Origin: Panacagrimonas sp965216805
GTDB lineage: Bacteria; Pseudomonadota; Gammaproteobacteria; Nevskiales; Nevskiaceae
Assembly: GCF_965216805.1 (NCBI RefSeq)
Contig: NZ_CBDCGN010000002.1
Coordinates: 1,984,001-2,048,000, forward strand
Direction of reading: 5' to 3'
Length of the DNA stretch: 64,000 bases
The translations under genes and the position numbers were made by a program. Below the pieces are notes generated by a model. The model ran no database searches, was not told the origin of the DNA, and saw only the letters and a program-made list of their open reading frames with translations. Positions within the stretch are counted from its first letter, which is position 1, and every line of letters begins with the position of its first letter. Positions 35,036 through 44,068 of this stretch are shown here, one piece after another.

Positions 35036-35332
35036 ATGAAGAACGTGCTGTTGCTCGTACTCATCACCGCCATTGGCTGGGGTGCCTACGACCATTTTCA
35101 GGACCGTTCGGAAGACGGCAATGATGCTGAGGATACTTACTTAGAGGCGGCGTTCGAGGATCAGCCCGTTTATACGGAATCAACGAACGAACAGTATGCC
35201 TGTGATGGTCGTACGCACTGCTCTCACATGCGTTCATGTGAGGAAGCGACTTACTTCATCCACAACTGCCCGGGCACGCAGATGGACGGCGACAACGACG
35301 GCGTGCCCTGCGAGTCGCAATGGTGCAGGTGA
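35036..35332 (+). CDS. Small excalibur-domain, putative calcium-binding protein
   Basis: The 98-residue protein has a signal-anchor helix (VLLLVLITAIGWGAY) and a C-terminal excalibur domain: YACDGRTHCSHMRSCEEA followed by the DGDNDGVPCE calcium-loop motif and six cysteines. Codon use and base composition are clearly lower in GC than the neighbours. It sits within the TonB operon, 15 bases after tonB, and its stop overlaps the next gene start. It looks like a later insertion into the operon. Confidence 0.8.
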   Translation: MKNVLLLVLITAIGWGAYDHFQDRSEDGNDAEDTYLEAAFEDQPVYTESTNEQYACDGRTHCSHMRSCEEATYFIHNCPGTQMDGDNDGVPCESQWCR

Positions 35333-37968
35333 GCACCCGTAGCTTCGGGTGGGCATCGCAGCGCGTGCCCACCGCGCTCCGGCTCGCGCGTAGGCACGCG
35401 GCTTACGCAGCGATGCCTGGCCTGCTGTTCGCCTTCGCGGTACAGGCCCAGCAGTACCGCAGCGAAGTGCGCGAAGTTGCGCCGCCGGCCGAACAGCAAA
35501 AGGCGGTCGACCCGGCGACGCTGCTCAAGTCCACCACCGATCCCTACGCGCGGGCATTGTTGTTGCGGGACCTGGCTTCGTCTGCCGTGGAGAGGAAGGA
35601 TTACAAAGAAGCACAGCGGCTGCTGCAGGAAGCATTGAAGCTGGGCGCGCTGTCCGGGCCGGCTGCGCAGATCATGAAGCAGGATCTGGCCGCACTGGCG
35701 CTGGCCACCGGCGATCTCAAGGACCAGGTGCCGCAGCTCGAAGCACTGGTCAAGGCTGGCAACGCCACGGCCGAAGTGATGGTGGCGCTGGGCGCCGCTT
35801 ACCTTGAGAACCGGCGTTACAAGGAGGCCGTCCCGCTGTTGCAGAAAGGGATCGCCGCCGTCGAAAAACCGGACCCGAGCTGGAGGCAGGCGCTGGTGGC
35901 TGCCCACATCGGCGCTGGCCAGTTCTCCGCAGCCGCCAAGCTCCTGGAGCTGTCGCTGCGCGAAGACCCGGCGCAGAAAGACGCCTGGCTGCAGTTGTCG
36001 GCGCTTTACCTCAAAGCCAACCAGCGACCGCGCGCGCAGGCGACGATGGAGATCGCCAGTCGTCTCGGTTACCTGGACACCGCACAGGACCGGCTGCGTC
36101 TGGTGGCACTGACCGGCCAGATCGGGGCGCCGTTCGAGGCAGCGTCGGTCCTGCAGGGCTGGATGCAGAATGGGCAGGTCCCGCGCAACGTCGAGAACCG
36201 CAAGCTGCTCGCGGCCCTATGGGTGCGCGCGCGCGAAACCGCGCTGGCGCTGCAGGTGTTCAACGAACTGGTCCGGGTACAGCCCAGCCGCGCGCTGTAC
36301 GAGCAGATGGCGCAGTTGTACCTGGAACGCGAGGATTACGGGCGCGCCGCCCAGGCCCTGGCCCAGGCGCTGCAGATGGGCGAGCAGAGCGGCCCGCTGC
36401 TGATGAGCTTGGGACTGGCGCGTTACCAGCTCGCCGACGTCGATGGCGCGCTGGGGGCGTTTCGCCAAGCCTCGCGGTTCGCGCCGCAGTCGGAACTGGC
36501 CGGCGACTGGATCGCCTACCTGGAGTCGGGCCGCGCACGCGAGCAGGCGCTGGCCGCTGCGGCGCAGGCCGTGCGTCAGCGCGCCGACGAGGTGGTTCTC
36601 AGCCAGCGGCTGCTGGGCGACAGCGTCGACTTCAGCGGGCCGGCGCAAGCGGCGGACTCGGCGGTGAGCGCTGGCGCCGAAGTGGCGAGTGCGCGCAGCG
36701 CCAGCGCCGAACTCACGCCGATCGGTGCCGAACGCGACGGCAACGCCGACGCCAGCATCCCGCCCTGGACCGGTGGGCTGACGCGCTCGCAATGGCCGGC
36801 CGCGTTCAAGCCTGGCGGGCAGCTGGTCGACCCCTATCCCAATGATCGTCCCCTGTTCACCATCAGTCCCGCCAACGCCGCCGAGCACCGGGCGCGCTTG
36901 TCGGTGGGCCACCGCGAACTGCTGGCCAAGTACCCCAGCTACCGCATGCCGGTGTACACCACGCGCCGCGGCGCGGCGTATCCGCAAGCGATCTACGACG
37001 CCACCCAGGCCAACGATGGTCGCGCCAAGCTGCTGGGATCCGATGCGCTGGAGGGTGCCAAGCTGGGGTTTCCGTTTCCGCGGCCGCAATCGGGTGTGGA
37101 GATCATGTGGAATCACCGCGTGCGCTACCGCGGCGATTCGGCCGATGCCCAGAGCCAGCAGGTGGTGATCGGCGCCGATGGCAGGGAGAGTCTGCGCGTA
37201 CGTCTCAACGAGCGGGTGCTGTATCGCTACGGCAACATCGCCGACCCGGTGGACATCTCCAACCGCAACATCCTGCTGTACTACCTGCTGCGCTTTACCG
37301 GCGTCGGCCTCAACAATCTGGTGGCGCTGGCGCACGAGACCGCCAATTCGGAGAAGGATGCGCGCGCGATTTGGGTGATGCCGCCCGGCACCGGCCGCAT
37401 GTTCCGCATTCCTCCGGTGGGCTACGACCAGCCCTTTCCGGCCACCGAGGGCATGTACTTCGTCGACATGATCGACATGTACAACGGCGCCTTCGACCGC
37501 TACGTCTGGAAGCTGGTGGGCAAGCGCGAACTGTATCTGCCGTACAACGGCTACCGGTTGTCCGATGGCAGCCGCAAATATTCGGATCTGCTCACGCCCA
37601 AGCACCTGAATCCGGACGGGACGCGTTACGAGCTGCACCGCGTGTGGGTGATCGAAGCCAACGAACGCGGCGGCAAGAAACACAGCTTCGGCCTGCGCGT
37701 GTTCTATGTGGATGAGGACACCTGGAACGTGGTGCTGGCGGAAAATTACGATCGCAAGGGCAAGCTCTGGCGCTTCCAGGAAGGCCACCTGTTGCCGCTG
37801 TACGACTCGCAGTCCGCCAATGCGCTGCCGGTGGTGACCTACGACCTGCAGGACGGCCGCTATTTCGCCAGCCGCCTGATTGCCGAAGAGCCGCCCGCAC
37901 AATTCAACATCGAGATCGGCGAGGGCGAGTTCCTGCCCGCCGCGGTGCGCGCACGCTACGGGCGTTGA
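35320..37968 (+). CDS. TPR-DUF1329 fusion protein of the TonB cluster
   Basis: The 882-residue protein is secreted (signal-like segment ending VQAQQ). Residues about 55-430 are tetratricopeptide-type helical repeats, as in TPR proteins that end DUF3450/ExbB/TonB clusters. From about 464 the sequence is a complete DUF1329 domain: LTPIGAERDGNADASIPPWT, DPYPNDRPLFTI, YPSYRMPVYTTRR, FDRYVWKLVGKRELYLPYN, RYELHRVWVIEAN, FYVDEDTW. DUF1329 proteins are normally separate secreted lipoprotein-sorting-like proteins of about 450 residues. The first about 30 codons overlap a hairpin (GGTGGGCA at 35348, TGCCCACC at 35366), so ATG 35413 is a possible real start. Confidence 0.85.
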   Translation: MVQVSTRSFGWASQRVPTALRLARRHAAYAAMPGLLFAFAVQAQQYRSEVREVAPPAEQQKAVDPATLLKSTTDPYARALLLRDLASSAVERKDYKEAQRLLQEALKLGALSGPAAQIMKQDLAALALATGDLKDQVPQLEALVKAGNATAEVMVALGAAYLENRRYKEAVPLLQKGIAAVEKPDPSWRQALVAAHIGAGQFSAAAKLLELSLREDPAQKDAWLQLSALYLKANQRPRAQATMEIASRLGYLDTAQDRLRLVALTGQIGAPFEAASVLQGWMQNGQVPRNVENRKLLAALWVRARETALALQVFNELVRVQPSRALYEQMAQLYLEREDYGRAAQALAQALQMGEQSGPLLMSLGLARYQLADVDGALGAFRQASRFAPQSELAGDWIAYLESGRAREQALAAAAQAVRQRADEVVLSQRLLGDSVDFSGPAQAADSAVSAGAEVASARSASAELTPIGAERDGNADASIPPWTGGLTRSQWPAAFKPGGQLVDPYPNDRPLFTISPANAAEHRARLSVGHRELLAKYPSYRMPVYTTRRGAAYPQAIYDATQANDGRAKLLGSDALEGAKLGFPFPRPQSGVEIMWNHRVRYRGDSADAQSQQVVIGADGRESLRVRLNERVLYRYGNIADPVDISNRNILLYYLLRFTGVGLNNLVALAHETANSEKDARAIWVMPPGTGRMFRIPPVGYDQPFPATEGMYFVDMIDMYNGAFDRYVWKLVGKRELYLPYNGYRLSDGSRKYSDLLTPKHLNPDGTRYELHRVWVIEANERGGKKHSFGLRVFYVDEDTWNVVLAENYDRKGKLWRFQEGHLLPLYDSQSANALPVVTYDLQDGRYFASRLIAEEPPAQFNIEIGEGEFLPAAVRARYGR

Positions 37969-37981
37969 GCGGACCGGCGCC

Positions 37982-39226
37982 TCAGCTCGCCTTGGGCGTC
38001 ACCAGCGTCAAGGTCGGCACCGACTTGTGGTCGGTCCATTCGCGCACGCAGTCGCGCTGGTCGTGCTTGGCACGGTACAAGGCGACATCGGCCTGACCGA
38101 CCATGGTTTCCATGGTCACCGAATCCAGCGGCGTCGCGGTGGCTACGCCAACGCTGATCGACACCCGGGCTTGGCCCGGCAGGTCCAGATTGCGGATCGC
38201 CTCGCGCAGATCCTCGGCGCGCGACAATGCACTGGCGCGGTTGGCGTCGTAGAGAAACACCGCGAATTCCTCGCCGCCGAGCCGGCCGGCCATGTCCAGC
38301 GGACGGCGCGCGTGATCGGCCACCTGTTGGGCCACCTGGCGCAGACATTCGTCGCCGGCCAGATGGCCGTAGAGATCGTTGAAGCGCTTGAAGAGGTCGA
38401 TATCGACGCCGAGAACCGCCACGTAGCGGCCCTCGCGACGGGCGTGGCGGATCAGTCGATCGCCACGCGAGTAGAACGCGCGGTGATTGAACAGATGGGT
38501 CAGGGGATCGCGTTCCGACATCTGCCGCAGCAGTTGTTCGGTGAGCCATGAGCGTCGCTGCGAGCGTTCCTGCACATAGCATCCGATACTGCCCAGCACG
38601 GCGGTGGCGGTGATGAAGAAGGTGTAGTTGAACACCTGGCCGGGCGGTTGCCCGAGCGCCATCATCAGCAGCGGCGCAAACGTCGCCGTGATCAGTGCCA
38701 ACCAATTGGCCTGCGACCACAGCAAACCCAGCAGGAAGAAGTCGTACAGCAACTGGATGATGAGGAATTCGTACCAGCCTTCGCCGTTGCGGCTGGCGCT
38801 GATGGCGCTGACCAGCAGCATGCCGGCGGTATGAAACAAAGCGCCCACGCGCGCGATCGCCAGGGTGTAACGCCAGGGTTCGTGCAGGAAGGTGGCAACG
38901 AACAGAGCAGTGTTGCCGGGAATGGCAAACGCCAGCAGCGTCCCCCAGATCACCGGATCCATGTAATAGCGGTCGGTGACGGCGTCACGCCAGAAGTACA
39001 GCGCATACAGCAGCGCGCCGATGAGCATGGCCAGGCGTTGCAGAATCAGCACCGATTCGGCCCGATGGCGCAGGAATGGCGCTTCCAGTTCGGGCTCGAA
39101 TGCCAGTGCCAGTCGCGGCCAGTAGCCCCACCGGCCACGGTCGAGCTGATCCAGCGCACCTTGCAGGCGTGCCGGATCGAACGACTGATCGGTGAGCGTT
39201 TCGCTACGCATGTCTCCCTGGCCCAT
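37982..39226 (-). CDS. Membrane-bound diguanylate cyclase (GGDEF)
   Basis: The 414-residue protein has about six transmembrane helices (about 80-245) and a C-terminal GGDEF domain with the active motif GRLGGEEF. The inhibitory I-site RPLD lies five residues before it. It should make cyclic di-GMP and be product-inhibited. ATG 39226 is preferred (GGAA five bases upstream); ATG 39211 is also possible. It is convergent with the TPR-DUF1329 gene, 13 bases away. Confidence 0.92.
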   Translation of the reverse strand: MGQGDMRSETLTDQSFDPARLQGALDQLDRGRWGYWPRLALAFEPELEAPFLRHRAESVLILQRLAMLIGALLYALYFWRDAVTDRYYMDPVIWGTLLAFAIPGNTALFVATFLHEPWRYTLAIARVGALFHTAGMLLVSAISASRNGEGWYEFLIIQLLYDFFLLGLLWSQANWLALITATFAPLLMMALGQPPGQVFNYTFFITATAVLGSIGCYVQERSQRRSWLTEQLLRQMSERDPLTHLFNHRAFYSRGDRLIRHARREGRYVAVLGVDIDLFKRFNDLYGHLAGDECLRQVAQQVADHARRPLDMAGRLGGEEFAVFLYDANRASALSRAEDLREAIRNLDLPGQARVSISVGVATATPLDSVTMETMVGQADVALYRAKHDQRDCVREWTDHKSVPTLTLVTPKAS

Positions 39227-39555
39227 TGATGTTCCGAGCTTCTTTGGCGCCGCGGTCTGCCCTCGCTGTGGGGACCGATTGAACTGTAGCGACTTGCCGA
39301 GCGCGTGCACCTCACTCGAATATGTGATGCATGCCACTGATCGAGCGAGACATTGTTCGATTATTCGGCGCGCGGACAGACCTCACCCAGCTGTTCTGGG
39401 GCACGCAGGCACCAAAATCCGGCCATTGCGTGAGAACCGCGTCACGTTTTTCGGATACTTGCGCGGAACAGCAACAGCCGTCAGTGCCCGCTGGCGTCCC
39501 TTGCCGCCTCCGAGTGCATTGCTGGCGCGGGTACGCCGGGCTGGCCTTTGCGTCT
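39227..39555. other. Gene-free stretch upstream of the diguanylate cyclase
   Basis: 329 bases with no supported gene. The only notable parts are a short AT-rich segment near 39345-39365, which may hold the diguanylate cyclase promoter, and the low-value open frames of GC-rich DNA. Confidence 0.5.
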
Positions 39556-40743
39556 TCAGGCCGAGCGCAGCGCCTCGGCTACGGGTAGTCGTGCCGCGCG
39601 CACCGCGGGAAAAAGGCCACCGATCAAGCCGATCAGGCAGGCGATGGCGATGCCCTCGGCCAGCAGACCTGGAGTTACCCGGAAAGCAAACGCCACCTGA
39701 CTGAAGGTCTGGAAATTGAGCGTAGAGACGGTGTAGCCGTTGAACAGCACGTAGGCCACTGCGGCGCCCAGAGCAGCACCGACGAACGCCAGGAACACCG
39801 CCTCGATCAGCACGGACATCACCACCGGGGTGGCGTGGAAGCCGATCGCGCGCAAGGTGGCGATCTCCACGCTGCGCGTGGACACCGCGGCATACATGGT
39901 GTTGAGCGCGCCGAACACGGCGCCGATGCCCATGATCGTCGCCACCGAGTAACCCAGGATGGTGATGAATTTCTGCAGCGCCACCGCACGCGAAGCGTAG
40001 TAGTCGGGCTCGCGCTGCACGCTCACTTTGAGGCGCGGGTCCGCCGCGATCCGATCCTTGAACGCCTGCAGGGTCGCCTCCGAGGCATCCTGCAGCTGCA
40101 CGGTTACGGTGGCGTAGAACGGCGTCCGCAGCGCCTGGTGCAGGCTGGTCACGTCGACCCACAACTCGGATTCGTGGACGTCACCGCCCGACTCGAACAC
40201 GCCGACGATGGGCCAGGCGCCATCCCGGACCTCGACCCGCTGGCCGATCTGCATGTCCGCGTACTGGTCCAGCGCGCCACGCCCCACCACCACCTCGCGC
40301 TTGCCGCGCTCGAACATGCGACCGGCGACGATGCGGGCTTCCGGGCGCACGCGGAACACGTCCGGGCTGGTGCCGCGCACCACCACGTTGGCACCGGTTT
40401 GCGCACCGCGCTTGCGAACGTCCGACAGAATGTAGCGCTCGGCGATGGCGATGGGCTCGCCGGCGATGTCGCGACGGATGCCGGGCAGGTCGCGCACGAT
40501 ATTCCACACCTCGATGTTGAGGATGCTGGCCAGCTCGTCGTTGGACCCCGCACGCATCACCAGGGCACGGTCGGCGCGACCGGTGGAGGCCAGCGTGGTC
40601 TTGAAACCTTCGGCCATCGCCAGCAGCGCGATCAGCACGCCGACCACGCCGCCGATCCCCACCACGATCACCAGGGAGCTGCCCAGGCGCGAGGGAATGG
40701 CGCGCAGATTGAGCAGGGTGATGGCGAGCGTCTGCGCGAGCAT
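39556..40743 (-). CDS. ABC exporter permease, FtsX/MacB type (second subunit)
   Basis: The 395-residue protein has a first helix (SSLVIVVGIGGVVGVLIALL), a large periplasmic MacB-PCD-like domain, and three C-terminal helices with the FtsX motif STRSVEIATLRAIGF. ATG 40743 overlaps the stop of the first permease gene. It is the last gene of an operon HlyD-ATPase-permease-permease, so a MacAB-like heteromeric exporter is inferred. Confidence 0.88.
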   Translation of the reverse strand: MLAQTLAITLLNLRAIPSRLGSSLVIVVGIGGVVGVLIALLAMAEGFKTTLASTGRADRALVMRAGSNDELASILNIEVWNIVRDLPGIRRDIAGEPIAIAERYILSDVRKRGAQTGANVVVRGTSPDVFRVRPEARIVAGRMFERGKREVVVGRGALDQYADMQIGQRVEVRDGAWPIVGVFESGGDVHESELWVDVTSLHQALRTPFYATVTVQLQDASEATLQAFKDRIAADPRLKVSVQREPDYYASRAVALQKFITILGYSVATIMGIGAVFGALNTMYAAVSTRSVEIATLRAIGFHATPVVMSVLIEAVFLAFVGAALGAAVAYVLFNGYTVSTLNFQTFSQVAFAFRVTPGLLAEGIAIACLIGLIGGLFPAVRAARLPVAEALRSA

Positions 40744-41906
40744 CAGTGGCCTCCCAGTGCCTGCACGATATCCAGGCGCATGGCTCGCAAAGCCGGTGGC
40801 ATACCGACCAGGACCGCCAGCAGCGCCGACAGCCCCAGCGCCTGGGTCAGCACCTGCGGGTCCAGGCTCATACCGGAAAAGCCGCCCGGCAGGTGCGGGA
40901 CCATCGCCGGGATCAACACCGCAGCCATTGCCACGCCCAGCGCCGCCGACACGCCGCACAGCACGCCGGCTTCGGCCAGCACCAGCCCCAGCACCTGACC
41001 GTCGGAAAAGCCGATGGTCTTGAGCACTGCCAGTTCGGGAATGCGCTCGCGCACGCTCTGCATCATGGTGTTGCCGGTAAGCATCAGCAGCGTGAACAGC
41101 ACCGCCCCCATGATGGCGGTGATGATGAAACCGATGTCGCCGAGTTGCTTGACGAAGGCCTGGTTGAACGCCTTTTCGGTCTGACTCTTGGTGGGGAAGG
41201 GCGAGTTGGCGAACAGCGCATCGATGCGCTGCGCCACCGTCGCGGCGTTGGCTCCGCGCTGCACCTCGGCCAGATACCAACCCACCGTGCCCTTGCCGAA
41301 CAGGCGCGCCTCGTCGAAATAGGTGTAGGGGAGCAGCATCATCTCGAACTGGCCGCGCTCGGCCACCGTGCGCGTATCGAAAATGCCGATCAGCTCGAAT
41401 TCCCAGGCATCGCTGCGGTCTGCCCGCGCCCAGATCGTGGCCTGAATGGGAATGCGGTCGCCGACCTTCCAGCCGAAGCGGTCGGCCAGGGTCTTGGCCG
41501 CGATGGCTCCCGAACGGTTCAGTCGCACCGCCTCGCGCTGCTCCGGCGGCAGCAGAATTTCCGGATACAGGTCGAGATAGACCTCGATGTCGGTGGCGAA
41601 CTGCGGAAAGAAGTTGCGCTCGTTCTGGTAGACGCCGCCGAACCACGACGCGTGCGCCACCTTGGAGATCCCCTCGACGTTGAGGATCTGCTGAAAGTGT
41701 CCGTACGGCAGCACCTGGGTCAGCGAATACTTTCCGGTGGTGACCAGACGCTCGTTGCCCGACAACGCCACACCGGCGTTGAGTGCCTGGTTGAACGCGA
41801 TCAGCAACCCGAACAGCAGGAACGACACCGCGATCGACAGGCCGGTGAAGATCGTGCGCGGCTTGCGCCGCCACAGCGCGGCCCAGAGCAGGGGCAGATA
41901 TTTCAT
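40743..41906 (-). CDS. ABC exporter permease, FtsX/MacB type (first subunit)
   Basis: The 387-residue protein has an N-terminal helix (TIFTGLSIAVSFLLFGLLIA), a periplasmic domain, and C-terminal helices including MGAVLFTLLMLTGNTMMQSV and the RIPELAVLKTIGFSDGQVLG FtsX motif. It overlaps the next permease by one base and differs enough to be a paralogue, not a duplicate. Confidence 0.88.
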   Translation of the reverse strand: MKYLPLLWAALWRRKPRTIFTGLSIAVSFLLFGLLIAFNQALNAGVALSGNERLVTTGKYSLTQVLPYGHFQQILNVEGISKVAHASWFGGVYQNERNFFPQFATDIEVYLDLYPEILLPPEQREAVRLNRSGAIAAKTLADRFGWKVGDRIPIQATIWARADRSDAWEFELIGIFDTRTVAERGQFEMMLLPYTYFDEARLFGKGTVGWYLAEVQRGANAATVAQRIDALFANSPFPTKSQTEKAFNQAFVKQLGDIGFIITAIMGAVLFTLLMLTGNTMMQSVRERIPELAVLKTIGFSDGQVLGLVLAEAGVLCGVSAALGVAMAAVLIPAMVPHLPGGFSGMSLDPQVLTQALGLSALLAVLVGMPPALRAMRLDIVQALGGH

Positions 41907-41915
41907 CTCGTTGGC

Positions 41916-42052
41916 GAGGCGTGAGGCGCGAGGCGTGGGGCGGTCTGGTTGTTCTCCGCGGAGAGCGGGTGCACGCCAGCAAGGCGCTGCTGCCTTGATC
42001 GACTCAGCCGAATCACGCTTGTCGCCTCACGCCTCACGCCTCCCCCCTCACG
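41916..42052. repeat. Two inverted GAGGCGTGAGGCG repeat copies between ABC ATPase and permease
   Basis: Copy 2 is at 41916-41942 and an inverted copy 3 at 42021-42052. Copy 3 encodes the last residues (RGEA) and the TGA stop of the ABC ATPase. The interval between genes is otherwise featureless. Confidence 0.55.
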
Positions 42053-42720
42053 AGCTGTCCCTTGTCCAGGTGCAGCTGATGGCTGGCGTACTCCGCGGCT
42101 TTGGGATCGTGCGTGACCATCACGATGGTCTTGCCGTGCTCGCGGTTCAGTTCCTGCAGCAGGCCCAGGATCTCGTCGGCGGTCTTGCGGTCCAGGTCGC
42201 CGGTGGGTTCGTCGCACACCAGCAGGGCGGGGTCCGCCACCAGGGCGCGGGCGATGGCCACCCGCTGTGCCTGGCCGCCGGACAGTTCCGCGGGTTTGTG
42301 CCGCGCGCGGTCGGACAGCCCGACAATCGCCAGCGCCGCCGCCACGTGACGGGCACGTTGCGCGGCGTTGAGGCGGGTCAGCAGCAGGGGCAGTTCCACG
42401 TTGCGCGCGGCGCTGAGCACCGGCAGCAGGTTGTAGAACTGAAACACGAAGCCGACGTGGCGGGCACGCCAGGCGGCCAGTCCGCCGGAACTGAGCGCTT
42501 CCAGCGCTTGCCCGGCGACGATCACGCTGCCGCTGCTGACGCGATCCAGCCCGCCGATCAGGTTCAGCAGGGTGGTTTTACCGGAGCCGGAGGGGCCCAT
42601 CAGCGCCAGAAAATCGCCGGCCTGGATGTCCATGCTCAGCGCGTGCAGCACGTCGACCTGCTGGGCGCCGCGGCGATAGTGCTTGGACACTTGCCGCAAT
42701 TCGATCAGCGGCGCGCTCAT
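42034..42720 (-). CDS. ABC transporter ATP-binding protein (LolD/MacB type)
   Basis: The 228-residue ATPase has Walker A GPSGSGKTT, the Q-loop VFQFYNLLPVLSA, signature LSGGQAQRVAIARAL, Walker B LLVCDEPTGDLD and the H-loop MVTHD. It drives the two FtsX-like permeases downstream. The C-terminus runs into a dispersed repeat. Confidence 0.93.
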   Translation of the reverse strand: MSAPLIELRQVSKHYRRGAQQVDVLHALSMDIQAGDFLALMGPSGSGKTTLLNLIGGLDRVSSGSVIVAGQALEALSSGGLAAWRARHVGFVFQFYNLLPVLSAARNVELPLLLTRLNAAQRARHVAAALAIVGLSDRARHKPAELSGGQAQRVAIARALVADPALLVCDEPTGDLDRKTADEILGLLQELNREHGKTIVMVTHDPKAAEYASHQLHLDKGQLVRGEA

Positions 42721-42730
42721 GCGCGGCCCG

Positions 42731-43957
42731 TCATTCGACCACCACCCGCCGGCCGTCACGCAGCGCATCCAGGCCGCTGGCCGCAAGCACTTCGTCGCCC
42801 TCCAGGCCGGCGAGGATCTCGACATCGGTACCGCGTGCTTCACCCCGTTCCACCGTGCGTCGCATCGCGCGACCCTCAGCGATGATATACACCACGTCCT
42901 CGTCGCCTTCGCGCGCGATCGCGGCGGCGGCGACCAGCACCCGCGCGGCCTCGTCGCTGGCGGGCTGTGCTTGTTGCGGCGCCAGAAAACTCACCCGGGC
43001 GCCCATCTCCGGCAGCACACGCGCATCGTCGACCTGCAGGCCGATGCGGACCTTGACCGTGGCCTTGCTGCGATCGGCGGTGGGGATCACCGCAATCACC
43101 TGCGAGGGGATCTTCCAGTCCGGGTAGGCGTTAAGCACGGTCTGGGCGGTCTGGCCGGCCTGCACGCGCTTGATGAAGTTTTCGTTGACGTCGACCTCCA
43201 CCTCCAGCGAGTCCATGTCCACCAGGGTGCCGATGCCGGTGCGGGTGCCGTCGCCGCCAGCCGACAGCGGCGAGATCATCTCGCCGGGCTGCGCATTCTT
43301 CACGGTGACGACGCCGGCAAACGGTGCGCGCACGACCGTGTCGTCGAGCTGTTGGGCCTGCACCGCCACGCTGCGGTCGGCCACCGTCGCGTTCTGGCGC
43401 ATGCTGCGCAGACGAGCGCGCAGCGCGTCGACATTGGCCTGGGCGGTATCCAGCGCCGACTCGCTGAGCAGTTGCCTGGTGGCCAGTTCGCGCGTCCGGC
43501 GCAGGTTGCGCTCGGCTTCGGCCAATTGCACCTCCACTTCGCCGAGCTGCGCACGCGCCGCGTCGGCTTGCGCACGCGCCAGATCGAGCTGGGTACGAAT
43601 GTTGGAATCGTCGATGCGCGCCAGCACGGCGCCTTCTTCGACCCGCGACCCTTCTTCGATCAGCAGCTCCACCACCTTGCCGGTGATCTTGGACGACACG
43701 GTGGCCTGGCGTCGCGCCACCACATAGCCCGAAGCATCCAGCACCGAGCTGCCGGCTGTCGGCGCGCCCCCTTCGCTGCGGGCGGTGACAGTACTGATCT
43801 CGACCGCCGCGCCGGGACCCAGCCGGTAGACCATCCATCCCAGCAACGCGACGACGACCGCCAGCGTCACCCAGCGCCACGGCCGTCGCGGCTCGCGCTC
43901 GGGCGTGGCATCGCGGTCGATCCTGAGGCTGCGCAACAGCGCCGATTTATCTTCCAT
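42731..43957 (-). CDS. HlyD/MacA-type periplasmic adaptor of the ABC exporter
   Basis: The 408-residue membrane-fusion protein has one N-terminal helix (WVTLAVVVALLGWMVYRLG), barrel-sandwich halves (ITGKVVELLIEEGSRVEEGA and VVRAPFAGVVTVKNAQPGEM) around a coiled-coil hairpin, then beta-barrel and proximal domains. The ATG at 43955-43957 is 10 codons before the first helix region. It is the first gene of the exporter operon. Confidence 0.9.
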   Translation of the reverse strand: MEDKSALLRSLRIDRDATPEREPRRPWRWVTLAVVVALLGWMVYRLGPGAAVEISTVTARSEGGAPTAGSSVLDASGYVVARRQATVSSKITGKVVELLIEEGSRVEEGAVLARIDDSNIRTQLDLARAQADAARAQLGEVEVQLAEAERNLRRTRELATRQLLSESALDTAQANVDALRARLRSMRQNATVADRSVAVQAQQLDDTVVRAPFAGVVTVKNAQPGEMISPLSAGGDGTRTGIGTLVDMDSLEVEVDVNENFIKRVQAGQTAQTVLNAYPDWKIPSQVIAVIPTADRSKATVKVRIGLQVDDARVLPEMGARVSFLAPQQAQPASDEAARVLVAAAAIAREGDEDVVYIIAEGRAMRRTVERGEARGTDVEILAGLEGDEVLAASGLDALRDGRRVVVE

Positions 43958-44068
43958 CAGAGGGTTCGTAACGACTCCGCCGGAGCCGACGGCGGCAAGC
44001 TTGGCAGTTTCCGGCGCCGGTTCAAGCGGCCGTAGCGCCGGCAGATCGAACACCGGCCGATCATGCGA

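Noticed and set aside
36217..37902. A 561-codon minus-strand frame opposite the TPR-DUF1329 gene
   Set aside because: Shadow frame; composition is that of antisense GC-rich DNA.
39331..39588. An 85-codon plus-strand frame in the gap after the diguanylate cyclase
   Set aside because: No motif, and its end overlaps the conserved C-terminus of an ABC permease on the other strand.
39556..41982. An 808-codon reading that would fuse two ABC permeases
   Set aside because: Only the last 395 codons are permease; the first half is an out-of-frame shadow of the upstream permease, which has its own frame.
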